DNA of 56,276 nt from an uncultured Chlorobiota bacterium (GCA_947311255.1 CAMZKL010000063.1:1-56276), one strand, 5' to 3'; shown: positions 44,513 through 53,964, numbered from the stretch's first letter. Numbers and translations are program-made. The notes: generated by a model not told the origin, from the sequence alone.

Positions 44513-46996
44513 ATGAATTTATCAGACTTAAATACAAATCAAGAAGCTGTAATTGTAAAAGTTAAAGGGCGAGGTGCATTTCGTAAGAGAATTACAGAAA
44601 TGGGCTTTGTGAAAGGACAAAAAGTTTTTGTTGTTAAAAACGCTCCCCTTAGAGATCCCATAGAATACAAAATTATGGGTTATCATGTAACATTACGTAG
44701 GAGCGAAGCAGAGTTAGTTGAAGTTGTTAATAAAGAGGAGGCAGAAAATATTCTTGCCCAAACTTATAAAGGAACTGTTGGAAACAATATTCTTAAAAAA
44801 TCTGCAAAAGAAAAAAGAAAGATTATAAATGTTGCTTTGGTTGGAAATCCAAATTGCGGAAAAACAACTCTTTTCAATAAAGCAACGGGGGCAACAGAGC
44901 ATGTGGGAAATTATAGCGGGGTTACTGTTGATGCAAAAAAATCTGTAAAGAAACATAACAAATACACATTTAATGTAACGGATTTGCCTGGAACATATTC
45001 AATTACTGCCTATACTCCGGAAGAACTTTATGTAAGAGAACATATATTTAATGAAGTTCCGGATATTGTAGTAAATGTTGTTGATGCTTCAAATATTGAA
45101 AGAAACCTATATCTCACTACTCGCCTTATTGATATGGACATAAAGGTTGTTATTGCCCTAAATATGTTCGATGAATTAGGAAAAACCGGAGATAATTTTG
45201 ACTATGAAGCTTTGGCAAAAATGATTGGTATTCCAATTATTCCAACAGTTGCATCAAACGGAAAAGGAATTAAAGAATTGTTCGATAAACTAATTGATGT
45301 TTATGAAGATAAAGACCCTATTGTAAGACATATTCATATAAACTACGGAAAAGCTTTTGAAAAAGCAATAAAGGAACTTCAAGAAATAATTTATACTGAA
45401 GATAATATTCAAATTACAAGAAAAGTAGCTCCAAGATTTCTTGCTTTAAGCCTTCTGGAAGATGATAAACGTACAAAAGAAATATTAAAAAATGTAAGTA
45501 ATGGTAATGAAATACTCGAAACAGGAAAAAAGTTAAGCAATAAAATAAAATTACATCTTAAAGAAGAAACAGAAACATTAATCACTGATGCTCGTTATGG
45601 TTTTATCAGAGGAGCTTTGAAAGAAACATATAAAAAAGCAAAAGTAGAAGTTGATGACAGAACCTTTAAAATTGACAAAGTGTTGACACATAAATATTTG
45701 GGTATCCCAATATTTGTGGTTTTAATGTGGCTGATGTTTCAAGCAACATTTACTTTGGGTTCTTTTCCAATGGAATGGATTGAGTCTGGTGTATCTTTTT
45801 TAGCAAAGACAATCAATAATTATATGCACGAAGGAATGCTTAAAGATTTAATTATTGATGGAATAATTGGTGGAGTAGGGGGAGTAATAGTTTTTTTACC
45901 TAATATTCTTATTCTATTTTTCATTATTTCCTTAATGGAAGACACGGGGTATATGTCTAGAGCTGCATTTATAACTGATAAAATGATGCACAAAATTGGT
46001 TTACATGGAAAATCATTCATCCCATTAGTTATGGGCTTTGGATGCAATGTGCCGGCAGTTATGTCAACAAGAACTTTAGAAAACCGAAACGACAGATTAT
46101 TAACAATGTTGATAAATCCATTTATGTCTTGTAGTGCAAGATTGCCTATTTATTTAGTAATTATTGGTGCAGTTTTTCCAAATAATGCAGGAACAGTTTT
46201 ATTCCTTGTTTATGCTACAGGAATTCTTGTTTCAATAATTGTTGCATTAATTTTTAAAAAGATATTTTTTAAATCAAAAGATGCTCCTTTTGTTATGGAA
46301 CTTCCGCCATACCGGAAACCAATTTTTAGAATATCCATTAAGCATATGTGGCATAAAGGTTCTCAATATTTAAAAAAAATGGGAGGAATAATTCTAATCG
46401 CTTCAATTATAATTTGGGCATTGGGCTATTTTCCTTTAAACAACAAAATTACTGATAATATTGATGTTGAAATTAAAAATTTTACTGAAACTTATAATTC
46501 TGGTAAAAAGAAAAACTCCTTTTATTTAGAAAAAATTGAACAACTTGAAACTAAAAAGTCTTTAATTCATCAAGAAAATTCATATATAGGGAGAATAGGT
46601 AAATTTATTGAACCTGCTATTAGACCATTAGGTTTTGATTGGAAAATAGGTGTTAGTATTGTAACCGGAATTGCAGCAAAAGAAATAGTAGTTAGCACAA
46701 TGGGAGTTCTCTATGGTGCAGAATTTATTGATGATGGTGCATCTGATGCCCTTAAAAAAGCAATAAATGAAGAGGTTTATTCCTCAGGAGAAAAAAAAGG
46801 GAAAAAAATATTTACACCTTTAGTTTCAATCTCTTTTTTAATATTTATTTTAATTTATTTTCCATGTATTGCCGTTATCGCCGCTGTTAAAAAAGAAAGT
46901 GGAAGTTGGAAGTGGGCAACATTTTTAATGTTCTATACAACGGGTTTAGCTTGGTTACTTTCTTTTGCAGTTTATCAAATTGGTAGTTTATTTTAA
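44513..46996 (+). CDS. feoB: FeoAB fusion, ferrous iron transporter
   Basis: An 827-residue fusion. Residues 1-73 are a complete FeoA SH3-like domain (MGFVKGQKVFVVKNAPLRDP, GYHVTLRRSEAELVEV). After a linker comes the FeoB G domain with G1 GNPNCGKTT, G3 DLPGTYS and G4 NMFDE, then a helical GDI domain and the membrane core with two gate regions (MGFGCNVPAVMSTRTLENRNDRL and TGIAAKEIVVSTMGVLYG). It imports Fe2+ with GTP hydrolysis. FeoA-FeoB fusion is a recurring Bacteroidota arrangement. A small Cys-rich gene follows 10 bp downstream. Confidence 0.96.
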   Translation: MNLSDLNTNQEAVIVKVKGRGAFRKRITEMGFVKGQKVFVVKNAPLRDPIEYKIMGYHVTLRRSEAELVEVVNKEEAENILAQTYKGTVGNNILKKSAKEKRKIINVALVGNPNCGKTTLFNKATGATEHVGNYSGVTVDAKKSVKKHNKYTFNVTDLPGTYSITAYTPEELYVREHIFNEVPDIVVNVVDASNIERNLYLTTRLIDMDIKVVIALNMFDELGKTGDNFDYEALAKMIGIPIIPTVASNGKGIKELFDKLIDVYEDKDPIVRHIHINYGKAFEKAIKELQEIIYTEDNIQITRKVAPRFLALSLLEDDKRTKEILKNVSNGNEILETGKKLSNKIKLHLKEETETLITDARYGFIRGALKETYKKAKVEVDDRTFKIDKVLTHKYLGIPIFVVLMWLMFQATFTLGSFPMEWIESGVSFLAKTINNYMHEGMLKDLIIDGIIGGVGGVIVFLPNILILFFIISLMEDTGYMSRAAFITDKMMHKIGLHGKSFIPLVMGFGCNVPAVMSTRTLENRNDRLLTMLINPFMSCSARLPIYLVIIGAVFPNNAGTVLFLVYATGILVSIIVALIFKKIFFKSKDAPFVMELPPYRKPIFRISIKHMWHKGSQYLKKMGGIILIASIIIWALGYFPLNNKITDNIDVEIKNFTETYNSGKKKNSFYLEKIEQLETKKSLIHQENSYIGRIGKFIEPAIRPLGFDWKIGVSIVTGIAAKEIVVSTMGVLYGAEFIDDGASDALKKAINEEVYSSGEKKGKKIFTPLVSISFLIFILIYFPCIAVIAAVKKESGSWKWATFLMFYTTGLAWLLSFAVYQIGSLF

Positions 46997-47006
46997 AATA
47001 TATAGT

Positions 47007-47192
47007 ATGATACAAGAAATATTAACATATATTATAATATCATTTGCATTTGCATACACAATTTATAACTTCGTTATTTTTTTAATTCCGAAAAAGGGTT
47101 CTGCAAATGGGCATACCTGCTCTGGCGGATGCTCTGGTTGCGAGTTAAAAACTAAGGTTAATCTTGAAATAAAAATAAAGCAATATAATTGA
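47007..47192 (+). CDS. FeoB-associated Cys-rich membrane protein
   Basis: A 61-residue protein with one transmembrane helix (about 3-24) and a short cytoplasmic tail holding CSGGCSGCELK. Three closely spaced Cys after Gly-rich residues match the small Cys-rich proteins encoded after feoB in many bacteria, which may bind iron or an Fe-S cluster and take the place of FeoC. ATG 47007 is used; the longer reading overlaps feoB. The 10-bp gap implies co-expression with feoAB. Confidence 0.85.
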   Translation: MIQEILTYIIISFAFAYTIYNFVIFLIPKKGSANGHTCSGGCSGCELKTKVNLEIKIKQYN

Positions 47193-47197
47193 TTTCA

Positions 47198-47479
47198 CTA
47201 TTCTAAATATTGTTTAATTGTTTTAACATAGTTTTCAAATGCAAGAATTCCAACTTTGGTTATAGAAACAGTCGTTAACGGATATTTGTTTCTAAATGTT
47301 TTTTTAATTTTAATATACTTTGCTTTTTGTAACTTTTTTAATTGAATACTAATATTTCCCTTGCTGGCAGCAGTTTCTTTTAAAATATGATTAAATTCAG
47401 CACTATCCAAAGATATTAGAATAGACATTATTCCAAGTCGTAATTGCGAGTGCAGAAGAGGATTTAATGGTTTTAACAT
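47198..47479 (-). CDS. Winged-helix transcriptional regulator
   Basis: A 93-residue DNA-binding protein. HSQLRLGIMSILISLDSAEFNHILKETAASKGNISIQLKKLQKAKYIKIKKTF is a winged helix of the ArsR/MarR-like HTH_34 type, followed by the wing (FRNKYPLTTVSITKVG) and one dimerisation helix. It has no effector domain. It is the second gene of a two-gene operon after a membrane protein (9-bp gap), whose promoter contains a near-perfect palindrome; autoregulation is the obvious hypothesis. Confidence 0.85.
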   Translation of the reverse strand: MLKPLNPLLHSQLRLGIMSILISLDSAEFNHILKETAASKGNISIQLKKLQKAKYIKIKKTFRNKYPLTTVSITKVGILAFENYVKTIKQYLE

Positions 47480-47488
47480 TTTAATTAT

Positions 47489-48085
47489 TTAAGAAATTGT
47501 ACTAGAATTTGATTTTTTTAGCATATATCCAGGTATTAAATACCCTGCTAGCATACTTGCAGCCATCAAAGGAAATATATACAAATATGGAGCAAATGAT
47601 GTTCCAACTGCAATTATAATTGCAACAATACCTCCTAAAATTAAAGGTTTAAATTTTAAAATCCCACCAGTTATAAAACTTCCCATTCCAAAAATTGCAA
47701 TAAAAATTGCTGTTGCAGAAACCCAGTTTATTTGTCCGGAAATTACCAAAACTAGTGTAAAAAAATATAAAAATGAAATACCAATCCATAAAAACTTCAT
47801 TGTGATATCAAAATATGTCACAGAAGATTGTTGCTTTTCTTTACTTTTGATATACCTAACTTGAAAAAAAAGACCTATAACTGACATAACAGGCCATACA
47901 ATCCAAGCATATTTTACATCTACTAATTGAAAATATAATAATATGAAGTGCAAAAGAGATGCTGAAAATGATAACCAACCCCACAATATAAAAAGCTCTC
48001 CTTTTTCTTTAAATTTTATTTTTGCGTTGCCGATCATTGTTTGAATTGTTTCAAAACTGTCTTGTTGATTAAATTTATTTTTCAT
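47489..48085 (-). CDS. Multi-pass membrane protein paired with a winged-helix regulator
   Basis: A 198-residue protein with a 25-residue soluble N-terminus (ETIQTMIGNAKIKFKEKG) and five or six hydrophobic helices, for example LFILWGWLSFSASLLHFILL, YAWIVWPVMSVIGLFF, FLWIGISFLYFFTLVLVI and LILGGIVAIIIAVGTSFAPY. The same N-terminal pattern (several helices, small loops, paired HTH) occurs in uncharacterised Bacteroidota modules. No transporter or enzyme motif is visible. The shared leader element abuts its ATG. Confidence 0.75.
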   Translation of the reverse strand: MKNKFNQQDSFETIQTMIGNAKIKFKEKGELFILWGWLSFSASLLHFILLYFQLVDVKYAWIVWPVMSVIGLFFQVRYIKSKEKQQSSVTYFDITMKFLWIGISFLYFFTLVLVISGQINWVSATAIFIAIFGMGSFITGGILKFKPLILGGIVAIIIAVGTSFAPYLYIFPLMAASMLAGYLIPGYMLKKSNSSTIS

Positions 48086-48232
48086 GTGTCTAAAATTTTC
48101 TAATTAATTGATGTTGAATAAGTTGCGTGTGTTTTTATTTTTTATTTTGCTCTGCACATAGGAACACTTGTTTTTTCTGCAAGTAATCTGTATGCTGGGT
48201 TATAAGTCATGCACTTTGGTGTCAAAATCTTT
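48086..48232 (-). repeat. Shared leader element, copy B (upstream of the membrane protein/HTH operon)
   Basis: On the minus strand it runs from AGATTTTGACACCAAAGT through AAGTGTTCCTATGTGCAGA to TTTTAGACAC, ending right at the ATG. It is homologous to 32543-32699. The predicted transcription start (near 48240) is a few bases upstream, so here the element forms nearly the whole 5' untranslated leader. A small hairpin UAC/GUA in copy A is CAC/GUG here, a compensatory change, though only three pairs are involved. Confidence 0.75.
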
Positions 48233-48245
48233 TTTTAATTCCCTA

Positions 48246-48277
48246 CAAATATAAACTAGTTTATATTATAAACCAAA
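48246..48277 (-). promoter_or_regulatory. Promoter with overlapping operator for the membrane protein/HTH operon
   Basis: On the minus strand TTTG (48274-48277), a 20-nt spacer and TATATTTG (48246-48253) form a full consensus promoter. The spacer and -7 box hold three half-sites: TATAAAC (48250-48256), GTTTATA (48259-48265) and TATAAAC (48267-48273). The first two form the 16-bp perfect palindrome TATAAACTAGTTTATA; the last two form another with a 1-nt centre. A repressor bound here would block RNA polymerase. Confidence 0.75.
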
Positions 48278-48458
48278 TTTATTTTAATAATGAGAATATT
48301 TTACTAATCATTTTTGTCAGAAAAAGATATGGGAAATGAGTTGAAGTCCGCGTAAATAGGGCATTTATAATCCCCGACTTAAGCCAGGTACTAATTTGAT
48401 AAAACAAAAAATTATTTGAAGAAACAGCTATTTAAAAAAAACTTACATTTTCAGCTTA
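48278..48458. other. Remainder of the gap before the flavodoxin-like gene
   Basis: With the leader and promoter this completes a 373-bp intergenic region. It holds a CCCCGACTTAAG-CCAGGT segment at 48372-48388 that looks like a decayed copy of the 24-nt palindrome at 2078-2101. Nothing else is recognised. Confidence 0.35.
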
Positions 48459-49121
48459 TTAAAAAGTAGATAAGTTCTTTCCAAGCTCAAAACAATTTTT
48501 TAGTAATTTTGAATTTTCAAGAGCATCGTTTTTTGCAAGCCTTATAGGAAGTCCAAGTTTTGAATACAATATTTCTAAGTCATTAATATCCATGTTTATT
48601 TGATTAGAAACTGCAAGTCTTGTTCTTTTTACGATATGTAAGTTATTGTTTTCTCCAAGCATTTTTATAAGGTATTCAAAAAGTTCAATAACAGGTTTTG
48701 CATCTTCATCATTTGAAGAGCCCATTCCCAAAAGGAGTACAAAATCTTTGTTCCATTTTTGCCATGCTGTATGTTTTAAACCTGTTTCCGTAATTCGTAC
48801 TTTCATAAAAGAGCGAAATCTGTCAAGAATGGCTTTTAGCGGAGATGTTAAATGATGAAAGTAAATTGGGGATGAAAAAACAATAATATCTGAATCTAAA
48901 ATCTTGGAGCTTATATTTTCCCAGTCATCAATTGCTTTTGCACATTTTTTAATAAGATTGCACCTTAGACAGCCCATACAACTATTAACATTAACTTCGT
49001 AAGCATTTATTTTGTTAATTTTAGCTTGCTTTGAAATTGCACCATCAAGAAAATGTTTTAGCATATAAGTTGTATTCCCTTTTGGTCTTGGACTTCCGTT
49101 AAATGCAATTATTTTTTTCAT
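48459..49121 (-). CDS. Flavodoxin-fold NAD(P)H-dependent oxidoreductase
   Basis: A 220-residue FMN-binding protein of the iron-sulfur flavoprotein / NADPH-dependent FMN reductase group. FNGSPRPKGNTTYMLKHFLDGA is the phosphate-binding loop, CMGCLRCNLIKKC supplies Cys in the position of the compact Cys motif of iron-sulfur flavoproteins, and FSSPIYFHHLTSPLKAILDRF is the second flavin segment. The substrate is unknown; quinone, nitro or ferric reduction are typical. The palindrome CTATTTGCAAATAG (49165-49178) lies 44 nt upstream of the ATG. Confidence 0.85.
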   Translation of the reverse strand: MKKIIAFNGSPRPKGNTTYMLKHFLDGAISKQAKINKINAYEVNVNSCMGCLRCNLIKKCAKAIDDWENISSKILDSDIIVFSSPIYFHHLTSPLKAILDRFRSFMKVRITETGLKHTAWQKWNKDFVLLLGMGSSNDEDAKPVIELFEYLIKMLGENNNLHIVKRTRLAVSNQINMDINDLEILYSKLGLPIRLAKNDALENSKLLKNCFELGKNLSTF

Positions 49122-49213
49122 TATTATACCTAAGTCAGTTTATTTGCTGGTAAAAATAAGAAAACTATTTGCAAATAGACAAATAAATGTATTGCTGAAT
49201 TTTTAATATGCGA

Positions 49214-49247
49214 ATAAAAAAAGCATAGTAAAAAATTACCATGCTTT
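49214..49247 (-). terminator. Intrinsic terminator downstream of the 35-codon ORF
   Basis: On the minus strand AAAGCATGGTAA pairs with TTACTATGCTTT (49236-49247 with 49220-49231) through a G-U pair and is followed by TTTTATT. On the plus strand that pair would be a mismatch, so the structure favours minus-strand transcription. Confidence 0.75.
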
Positions 49248-49285
49248 AAAAATAGTATTAATATTTGATTATGTTCTTACTTACT

Positions 49286-49393
49286 TTATTTTTCTGAGGG
49301 CATTGTCAAAGCGATATATTTTTCCAATAAACTTTCTACTATTTCTTCTGTCTCAGATTCTTCTATTTTAATTTCTTCGTTATTGTAATTCAT
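49286..49393 (-). CDS. Small acidic ORF, 35 residues
   Basis: ATG 49393 to TAA 49286 encodes a 35-residue peptide starting MNYNNEEIKIEESETEEIVE and ending in LTMPSEK. The first 25 residues are rich in Glu and would form an amphipathic acidic helix; there is no signal peptide or Cys. The next feature downstream is a minus-strand terminator 39 nt after the stop, so the ORF sits in its own transcription unit in a 524-bp gap. A TATAAT-like sequence occurs about 25 nt upstream of the ATG on the minus strand, but no TAnnTTTG box. The function is unknown; it may be a regulatory or peptide-precursor type gene. Confidence 0.5.
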   Translation of the reverse strand: MNYNNEEIKIEESETEEIVESLLEKYIALTMPSEK

Positions 49394-49645
49394 AACTTTA
49401 GGTTTTTAATTTCTTACTATTATATACGTATCTTTTAGAAAAAGGTTTCATTTTTTTTAAAAAATATTTAAGTATTAAGATTTTCTTAAAAAAATATCTA
49501 CTATTTTATATTTTATTAAAAAATATAATAAAGTTTCTGTTTAAATAACTATCTGAATTTTTGCATATTACATAATTTGATATTTAAATTACATTTCTAA
49601 ATTTTATATATCAAATTTTTAAGGTATTTTTGTGTAAAAAATAAT
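49394..49645. other. Rest of the gap upstream of bcp
   Basis: The sequence is extremely AT-rich. The only element supported is TATTTTTG (49625-49632), a -7 box for bcp-recA 14 nt before its ATG; no -33 box is clear. Confidence 0.4.
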
Positions 49646-50092
49646 ATGACACATTTAACAGAAGGAGATAAAATTCCTAATTTTGAAAAAATAATTACAA
49701 AAGATAAGATTAAAGGTAAAAAATTAGTTTTGTTTTTTTACCCCAAAGACAACACGCCAGGTTGCACTAATGAGGCGAAAAATTTAAGAGATAATTACGA
49801 AAAACTTAAAAATGATAAGTTCGAAGTAATTGGTGTAAGCCCGGATTCTGAGGCATCGCATGAAAAGTTTTCTACAAAACATGAATTGCCTTTCAAACTA
49901 ATTGCAGATACCGAAAAAGAAATAATGAATGCTTGCGGAGTGTGGGGAGAAAAAAAGATGTACGGAAGAACTTTCGACGGAGTTTTTAGAACAACCTTTA
50001 TTGTTAATGACAAAGGCGAAATTGAAAAAGTATTTAAAAAAGTAAAAACAAAAGAACATTATGAGCAAATCATGAAAGCTCTTAACGAATAA
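49646..50092 (+). CDS. bcp: Peroxiredoxin of the Bcp/PrxQ type
   Basis: A 148-residue thiol peroxidase. The peroxidatic Cys is in [18 protein letters not shown]; the usual second Cys five residues later is Lys here, so it is a one-Cys type or resolves through another thiol. [26 protein letters not shown] is the conserved continuation. It reduces peroxides with thioredoxin as the likely donor. It lies 13 bp upstream of recA and probably shares its transcript, linking peroxide defence with DNA repair. Confidence 0.94.
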   Translation: MTHLTEGDKIPNFEKIITKDKIKGKKLVLFFYPKDNTPGCTNEAKNLRDNYEKLKNDKFEVIGVSPDSEASHEKFSTKHELPFKLIADTEKEIMNACGVWGEKKMYGRTFDGVFRTTFIVNDKGEIEKVFKKVKTKEHYEQIMKALNE

Positions 50093-50105
50093 AACAAAAA
50101 ATATA

Positions 50106-51128
50106 ATGGCAAAAAAAGAAACAGATCCAAAAGCAGCAAAACTTCAAGCTCTGCAATCAACACTAAATAAAATTGATAAAGAATATGGAAAAGGTACAAT
50201 AATGAGATTAGATTCTAGTGCTGTTGTTGATGTTCCTTCAATTTCTACTGGCTCAATAGCATTAGACAATGCCCTGGGAATTGGAGGAATTCCCAAAGGA
50301 AGAGTTATTGAAATATACGGGCCGGAATCATCTGGGAAAACAACATTAGCAATCCATATTATTGCAGAATCTCAGAAACAAGGAGGAATTGCAGCATTTA
50401 TTGATGCTGAACATGCCTTTGATAGTGCTTATGCAAGAAATCTTGGTGTTAATATTGATGAACTTCTTGTTTCACAACCAGACCATGGAGAACAAGCACT
50501 TGAAATAACTGACCATCTTGTAAGGTCAGGAGCAGTTGATATAATTGTTATTGACTCTGTTGCAGCTCTAACTCCTCGTGCAGAAATTGAAGGAGATATG
50601 GGAGACTCAAGAATGGGATTGCAAGCAAGGTTAATGTCGCAAGCATTAAGAAAATTAACATCAAACATAGGTAAAACTAAGACTTGTGTAATTTTCATAA
50701 ATCAACTCAGAGAAAAAATAGGTGTTATGTTCGGAAACCCCGAAACAACAACCGGTGGAAATGCACTAAAATTTTATGCATCTGTAAGACTTGACATAAG
50801 ACGAATAGGTCAAATAAAGAACGATGTTGATGTTGTAGGAAATAAAACACGTGTTAAAGTTGTTAAAAATAAAGTTGCTCCACCTTTCAAAAAAGCAGAA
50901 TTTGATATTATGTATGGAAAAGGTATCTCGAAAATTGGAGAAATAGTTGATTTAGGTGCAGAATATGAAATAATAAATAAAAGTGGTTCTTGGTATAGTT
51001 ACGGAGATATTAAACTTGGGCAAGGAAGAGATGCAGTTAAAAAATTATTTGAAGATAATATTGAACTTGCCGATGAAATTGAACTAAAGATTAGAGATTT
51101 TATGAAAAACGGGAAGAAAGAAGAATAA
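50106..51128 (+). CDS. recA: Recombinase RecA
   Basis: A 340-residue RecA with Walker [10 protein letters not shown], the catalytic Glu region [17 protein letters not shown], Walker [11 protein letters not shown], loop L1 [23 protein letters not shown] and L2 [20 protein letters not shown]. It promotes strand exchange and LexA-type cleavage. Its length and all motifs are normal. It is the second gene after bcp. No SOS box was identified upstream of the operon. Confidence 0.98.
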   Translation: MAKKETDPKAAKLQALQSTLNKIDKEYGKGTIMRLDSSAVVDVPSISTGSIALDNALGIGGIPKGRVIEIYGPESSGKTTLAIHIIAESQKQGGIAAFIDAEHAFDSAYARNLGVNIDELLVSQPDHGEQALEITDHLVRSGAVDIIVIDSVAALTPRAEIEGDMGDSRMGLQARLMSQALRKLTSNIGKTKTCVIFINQLREKIGVMFGNPETTTGGNALKFYASVRLDIRRIGQIKNDVDVVGNKTRVKVVKNKVAPPFKKAEFDIMYGKGISKIGEIVDLGAEYEIINKSGSWYSYGDIKLGQGRDAVKKLFEDNIELADEIELKIRDFMKNGKKEE

Positions 51129-51154
51129 AAAAAGAGGCTATTAGCCTCTTTTTT
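51126..51154. terminator. Bidirectional terminator between recA and the TPR gene
   Basis: A symmetric A-run, AGAGGC/GCCTCT stem and T-run (51126-51154) overlap the end of recA and the stop of the convergent gene, so one hairpin can serve both. Confidence 0.85.
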
Positions 51155-53832
51155 TATTTTTTCAACCGTTTCCACTGCTTCTTATAAGCCTTTTTAAAAT
51201 ATTTCAAAAACTTATCTCCTCCAATATATTTTGCAATATTAGATTTGTAGTTTGCATTTGGGCTTTCTTCATAATCCTTTGATGCTAAGTCTGTTCCCAA
51301 AACAGTTTGTGCTTCTTTTGTATATTTCTTTTTAGCTTTTCTTCTGCTTAATTCTCTTAATAAATCCAAAGCTTTTTCAAATTCTTTATTATGATTGTAG
51401 AAACCTACACCATAAATAATATATCCTGTATAGCTCGATTGAATAAAATCAAAAAGTTGGATATGAGTAATTCCATATTTTTTTAAATTTTGAACATTAT
51501 AATACTCTTCTGCCGACATATATTCTGTAGTTGCAGTTTTGAAATTATTCCTTTTTATGTACTCATTTATTGAAATTAATTGCTTTAAATATTTAACGGC
51601 AGGAGAAATATAATCTTTCCTTTCTTGCAACTTTCTTGTGTCAATCTCACATTGAGAATAAGACTCTGAATGCGAAAATGCTTTGCTTATTTTATTGTCT
51701 GCTTCAATATATTTTTTTGAGATAATTAATTCTAAAGCCTCTTTTTCATAGCTATCGTAGGTGTTTTGGGCATTAATACACTCACGTTCAAAAATCTTAC
51801 TTTTTAAACCTTTTAATTTGCTTGCCGTTGTATAATCTTTCTCTAAACTATATTTTGTACTTATTCTCTTGGCATCTTTATATATTTCCCTTGCTTTTGA
51901 AAGATTGTTTACTTTAACTTTCTTCTCTCCGTCAGAAATAACAATATTTATTAGTTTTTTTGCAGAATTTGTTGTGTAACTCTTTAAGTTTGAATTTGAA
52001 CGAAGTCCATACGACTTTTCTAGTTGAAAGGCAGCATCAAATTTGCTTAACGCTTTTTTATAATTTCCTGCATCTGAGAATTGTTTTCCTGTGTCAATTA
52101 AACTTGCATAAATTGATTGCTTAATATCTAAAAATAATCTATCCTCTTTTGCATTTTGCTTCAATTCATATTTTTCTCTGTATGAAATGGCTTTATTTAT
52201 ATAATTATCTGCATTTGCATCATTTCCGCTTCTAAAATTAGTTTCTGCTTGATTTATATACGAATTATAAGTACCATTTCTGGCATCGGCATAACCTTTA
52301 TTCAATAAATTTGTACATTTTATTTCTTTGTATCCATTGCAAACACGTGCGGCATTATCAAATTCATTAATTGCAGCCGTAAATTGAGATTGATAATTTA
52401 ATTTATTTCCATTTTCAATATACCTATTATATAAATAAGAAATTCTATCTGCAACTTCTTTATTGTCAGGAATAAAAGTTTTGTTTTTATATGCGTATTC
52501 TAATCCAATACCAATTATCTTTTCAGCTTCTCTTAAATTATTGTTTCTAAACTGCGTGTCAATATCTCTGAGTATAAGATGGTATCTTCCATTTACGGCT
52601 CTTGAAAATTCAATGTCCATGCTTTGTCTACAATGTACTTCTGGAAACCTATCGCATATTTCAGCTGCTCTGGTAAGAGCAGCAAAAGCATCATCAAAAT
52701 TATTTCTGTTATTAAATTCAACAGCATCTAGAACCAAATCTCCATAAATTCCTCTTGCAAGCTCAACTGTTTGAAGTTTAGTTTCTGTATCAGGATTCAT
52801 TCCTCTTATTTCAAAAACTTTGTTTACTGCCTTGTCAAGATGCCCATTATTGTAGTATAAACGTGCTAGTTGAAAATGAGAAGGGGCAAAATTCGGGTTA
52901 ATTTCTAAAGATTTATTGAAAAAAAAGTCTGCTCTAGAAGGTTTATGTTGAGCCAACATCTCAAGACCCCTTTCATAATAAATTCTATCAAAATTTTCAA
53001 TAATATCAATACAAATATTTCTAAGTTCGTTTGCTTTATTTGTAATTTGATATAATTTGTTTTTTAACCCCCCTGGATCATAAGTATTTATTGGCAAGTT
53101 TTTATAAAAAACTTTATTTTTAACATTTGTTGTGTATCCTATAAAATATTTTGCAGTATCTCTTAAAGAATATAAATCATTAAGATTATCTAGGTTTTTT
53201 AAATGATTTTCATTGATATTAAAGCTATTTAATTTTCTTAGTTTATTTCTAGCAACTATATTTTCATCATAGTAAGTGTTTATAAGTTCAGTTTCACGAT
53301 TAAAGTTTTGCTGATTTTGAACAGAGTAGTTAAATGTTTTATTTACAAGTTTTATTCTGTAATTATCAGCTTGCAAGCTGTCGGTAGCTGTCATGTCAAC
53401 TAATTGAACATAATTTCCGGAAACTGTAACATCATTAAATGTATAAGAATTAATAAGATTATTTCCATTTAACCAGTTCAGGGTAAATGAAATCTTGTTT
53501 GGAATTAAAGCTTTTTCAACATCAAACCCTCTGTACATTTTATCTCCATTTAAAGTAATATTATTCATGCTTACTTTAAACTCTAATCTGTTACTTCTTC
53601 TTAAAATTTGTCTTTTCTGATCAAAAGTAAAAATTAACTGAACACTTGAAACAGGTTTATTATATGCCGTAGCAAGTTTTGTAATGATTTGATTCTTAAT
53701 TACATTTCCTCCATTCTCAAACTTAATAATATATGTTTCGCTATTTGTTTTATTAAAAATAACTTGGCTTTGAGAAAAAAATGCCATAGTACATACTAAA
53801 AAAATACTCGTTGTTAGTATAAGTTTTTTCAT
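51154..53832 (-). CDS. Exported TPR-repeat protein of unknown function
   Basis: An 892-residue protein with a signal peptide (residues 1-20, ending FFSQ). Residues 20-175 form a beta-rich domain with VSSVQLIFTFDQKRQ and a later TLNWLNGNN. The rest is almost all helical: TPR units such as LEINPNFAPSHFQLARLYYNNGHLDKAV and YKKALSKFDAAFQLEK recur to about residue 700, then more irregular helices and a basic end (KKAYKKQWKRLKK). It would be a periplasmic or surface scaffold. Nothing in the neighbourhood gives a function. Confidence 0.78.
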   Translation of the reverse strand: MKKLILTTSIFLVCTMAFFSQSQVIFNKTNSETYIIKFENGGNVIKNQIITKLATAYNKPVSSVQLIFTFDQKRQILRRSNRLEFKVSMNNITLNGDKMYRGFDVEKALIPNKISFTLNWLNGNNLINSYTFNDVTVSGNYVQLVDMTATDSLQADNYRIKLVNKTFNYSVQNQQNFNRETELINTYYDENIVARNKLRKLNSFNINENHLKNLDNLNDLYSLRDTAKYFIGYTTNVKNKVFYKNLPINTYDPGGLKNKLYQITNKANELRNICIDIIENFDRIYYERGLEMLAQHKPSRADFFFNKSLEINPNFAPSHFQLARLYYNNGHLDKAVNKVFEIRGMNPDTETKLQTVELARGIYGDLVLDAVEFNNRNNFDDAFAALTRAAEICDRFPEVHCRQSMDIEFSRAVNGRYHLILRDIDTQFRNNNLREAEKIIGIGLEYAYKNKTFIPDNKEVADRISYLYNRYIENGNKLNYQSQFTAAINEFDNAARVCNGYKEIKCTNLLNKGYADARNGTYNSYINQAETNFRSGNDANADNYINKAISYREKYELKQNAKEDRLFLDIKQSIYASLIDTGKQFSDAGNYKKALSKFDAAFQLEKSYGLRSNSNLKSYTTNSAKKLINIVISDGEKKVKVNNLSKAREIYKDAKRISTKYSLEKDYTTASKLKGLKSKIFERECINAQNTYDSYEKEALELIISKKYIEADNKISKAFSHSESYSQCEIDTRKLQERKDYISPAVKYLKQLISINEYIKRNNFKTATTEYMSAEEYYNVQNLKKYGITHIQLFDFIQSSYTGYIIYGVGFYNHNKEFEKALDLLRELSRRKAKKKYTKEAQTVLGTDLASKDYEESPNANYKSNIAKYIGGDKFLKYFKKAYKKQWKRLKK

Positions 53833-53964
53833 ATTAAAAATACTTTTACAATTATTATTTACAAAAACTGCTAAAAATCATATAAAAACAGTTTTATATT
53901 ATGTTTATTTATTGCAAATTTGCAAAAAATGTTTCTAATAAAATAAATTAAATCAAATATTAAG

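Noticed and set aside
48086..48232. Known riboswitch as explanation of the shared leader
   Set aside because: I could not match conserved cores of TPP, cobalamin, FMN, SAM or other common classes, and the obvious stems are short and only partly conserved between the two copies.
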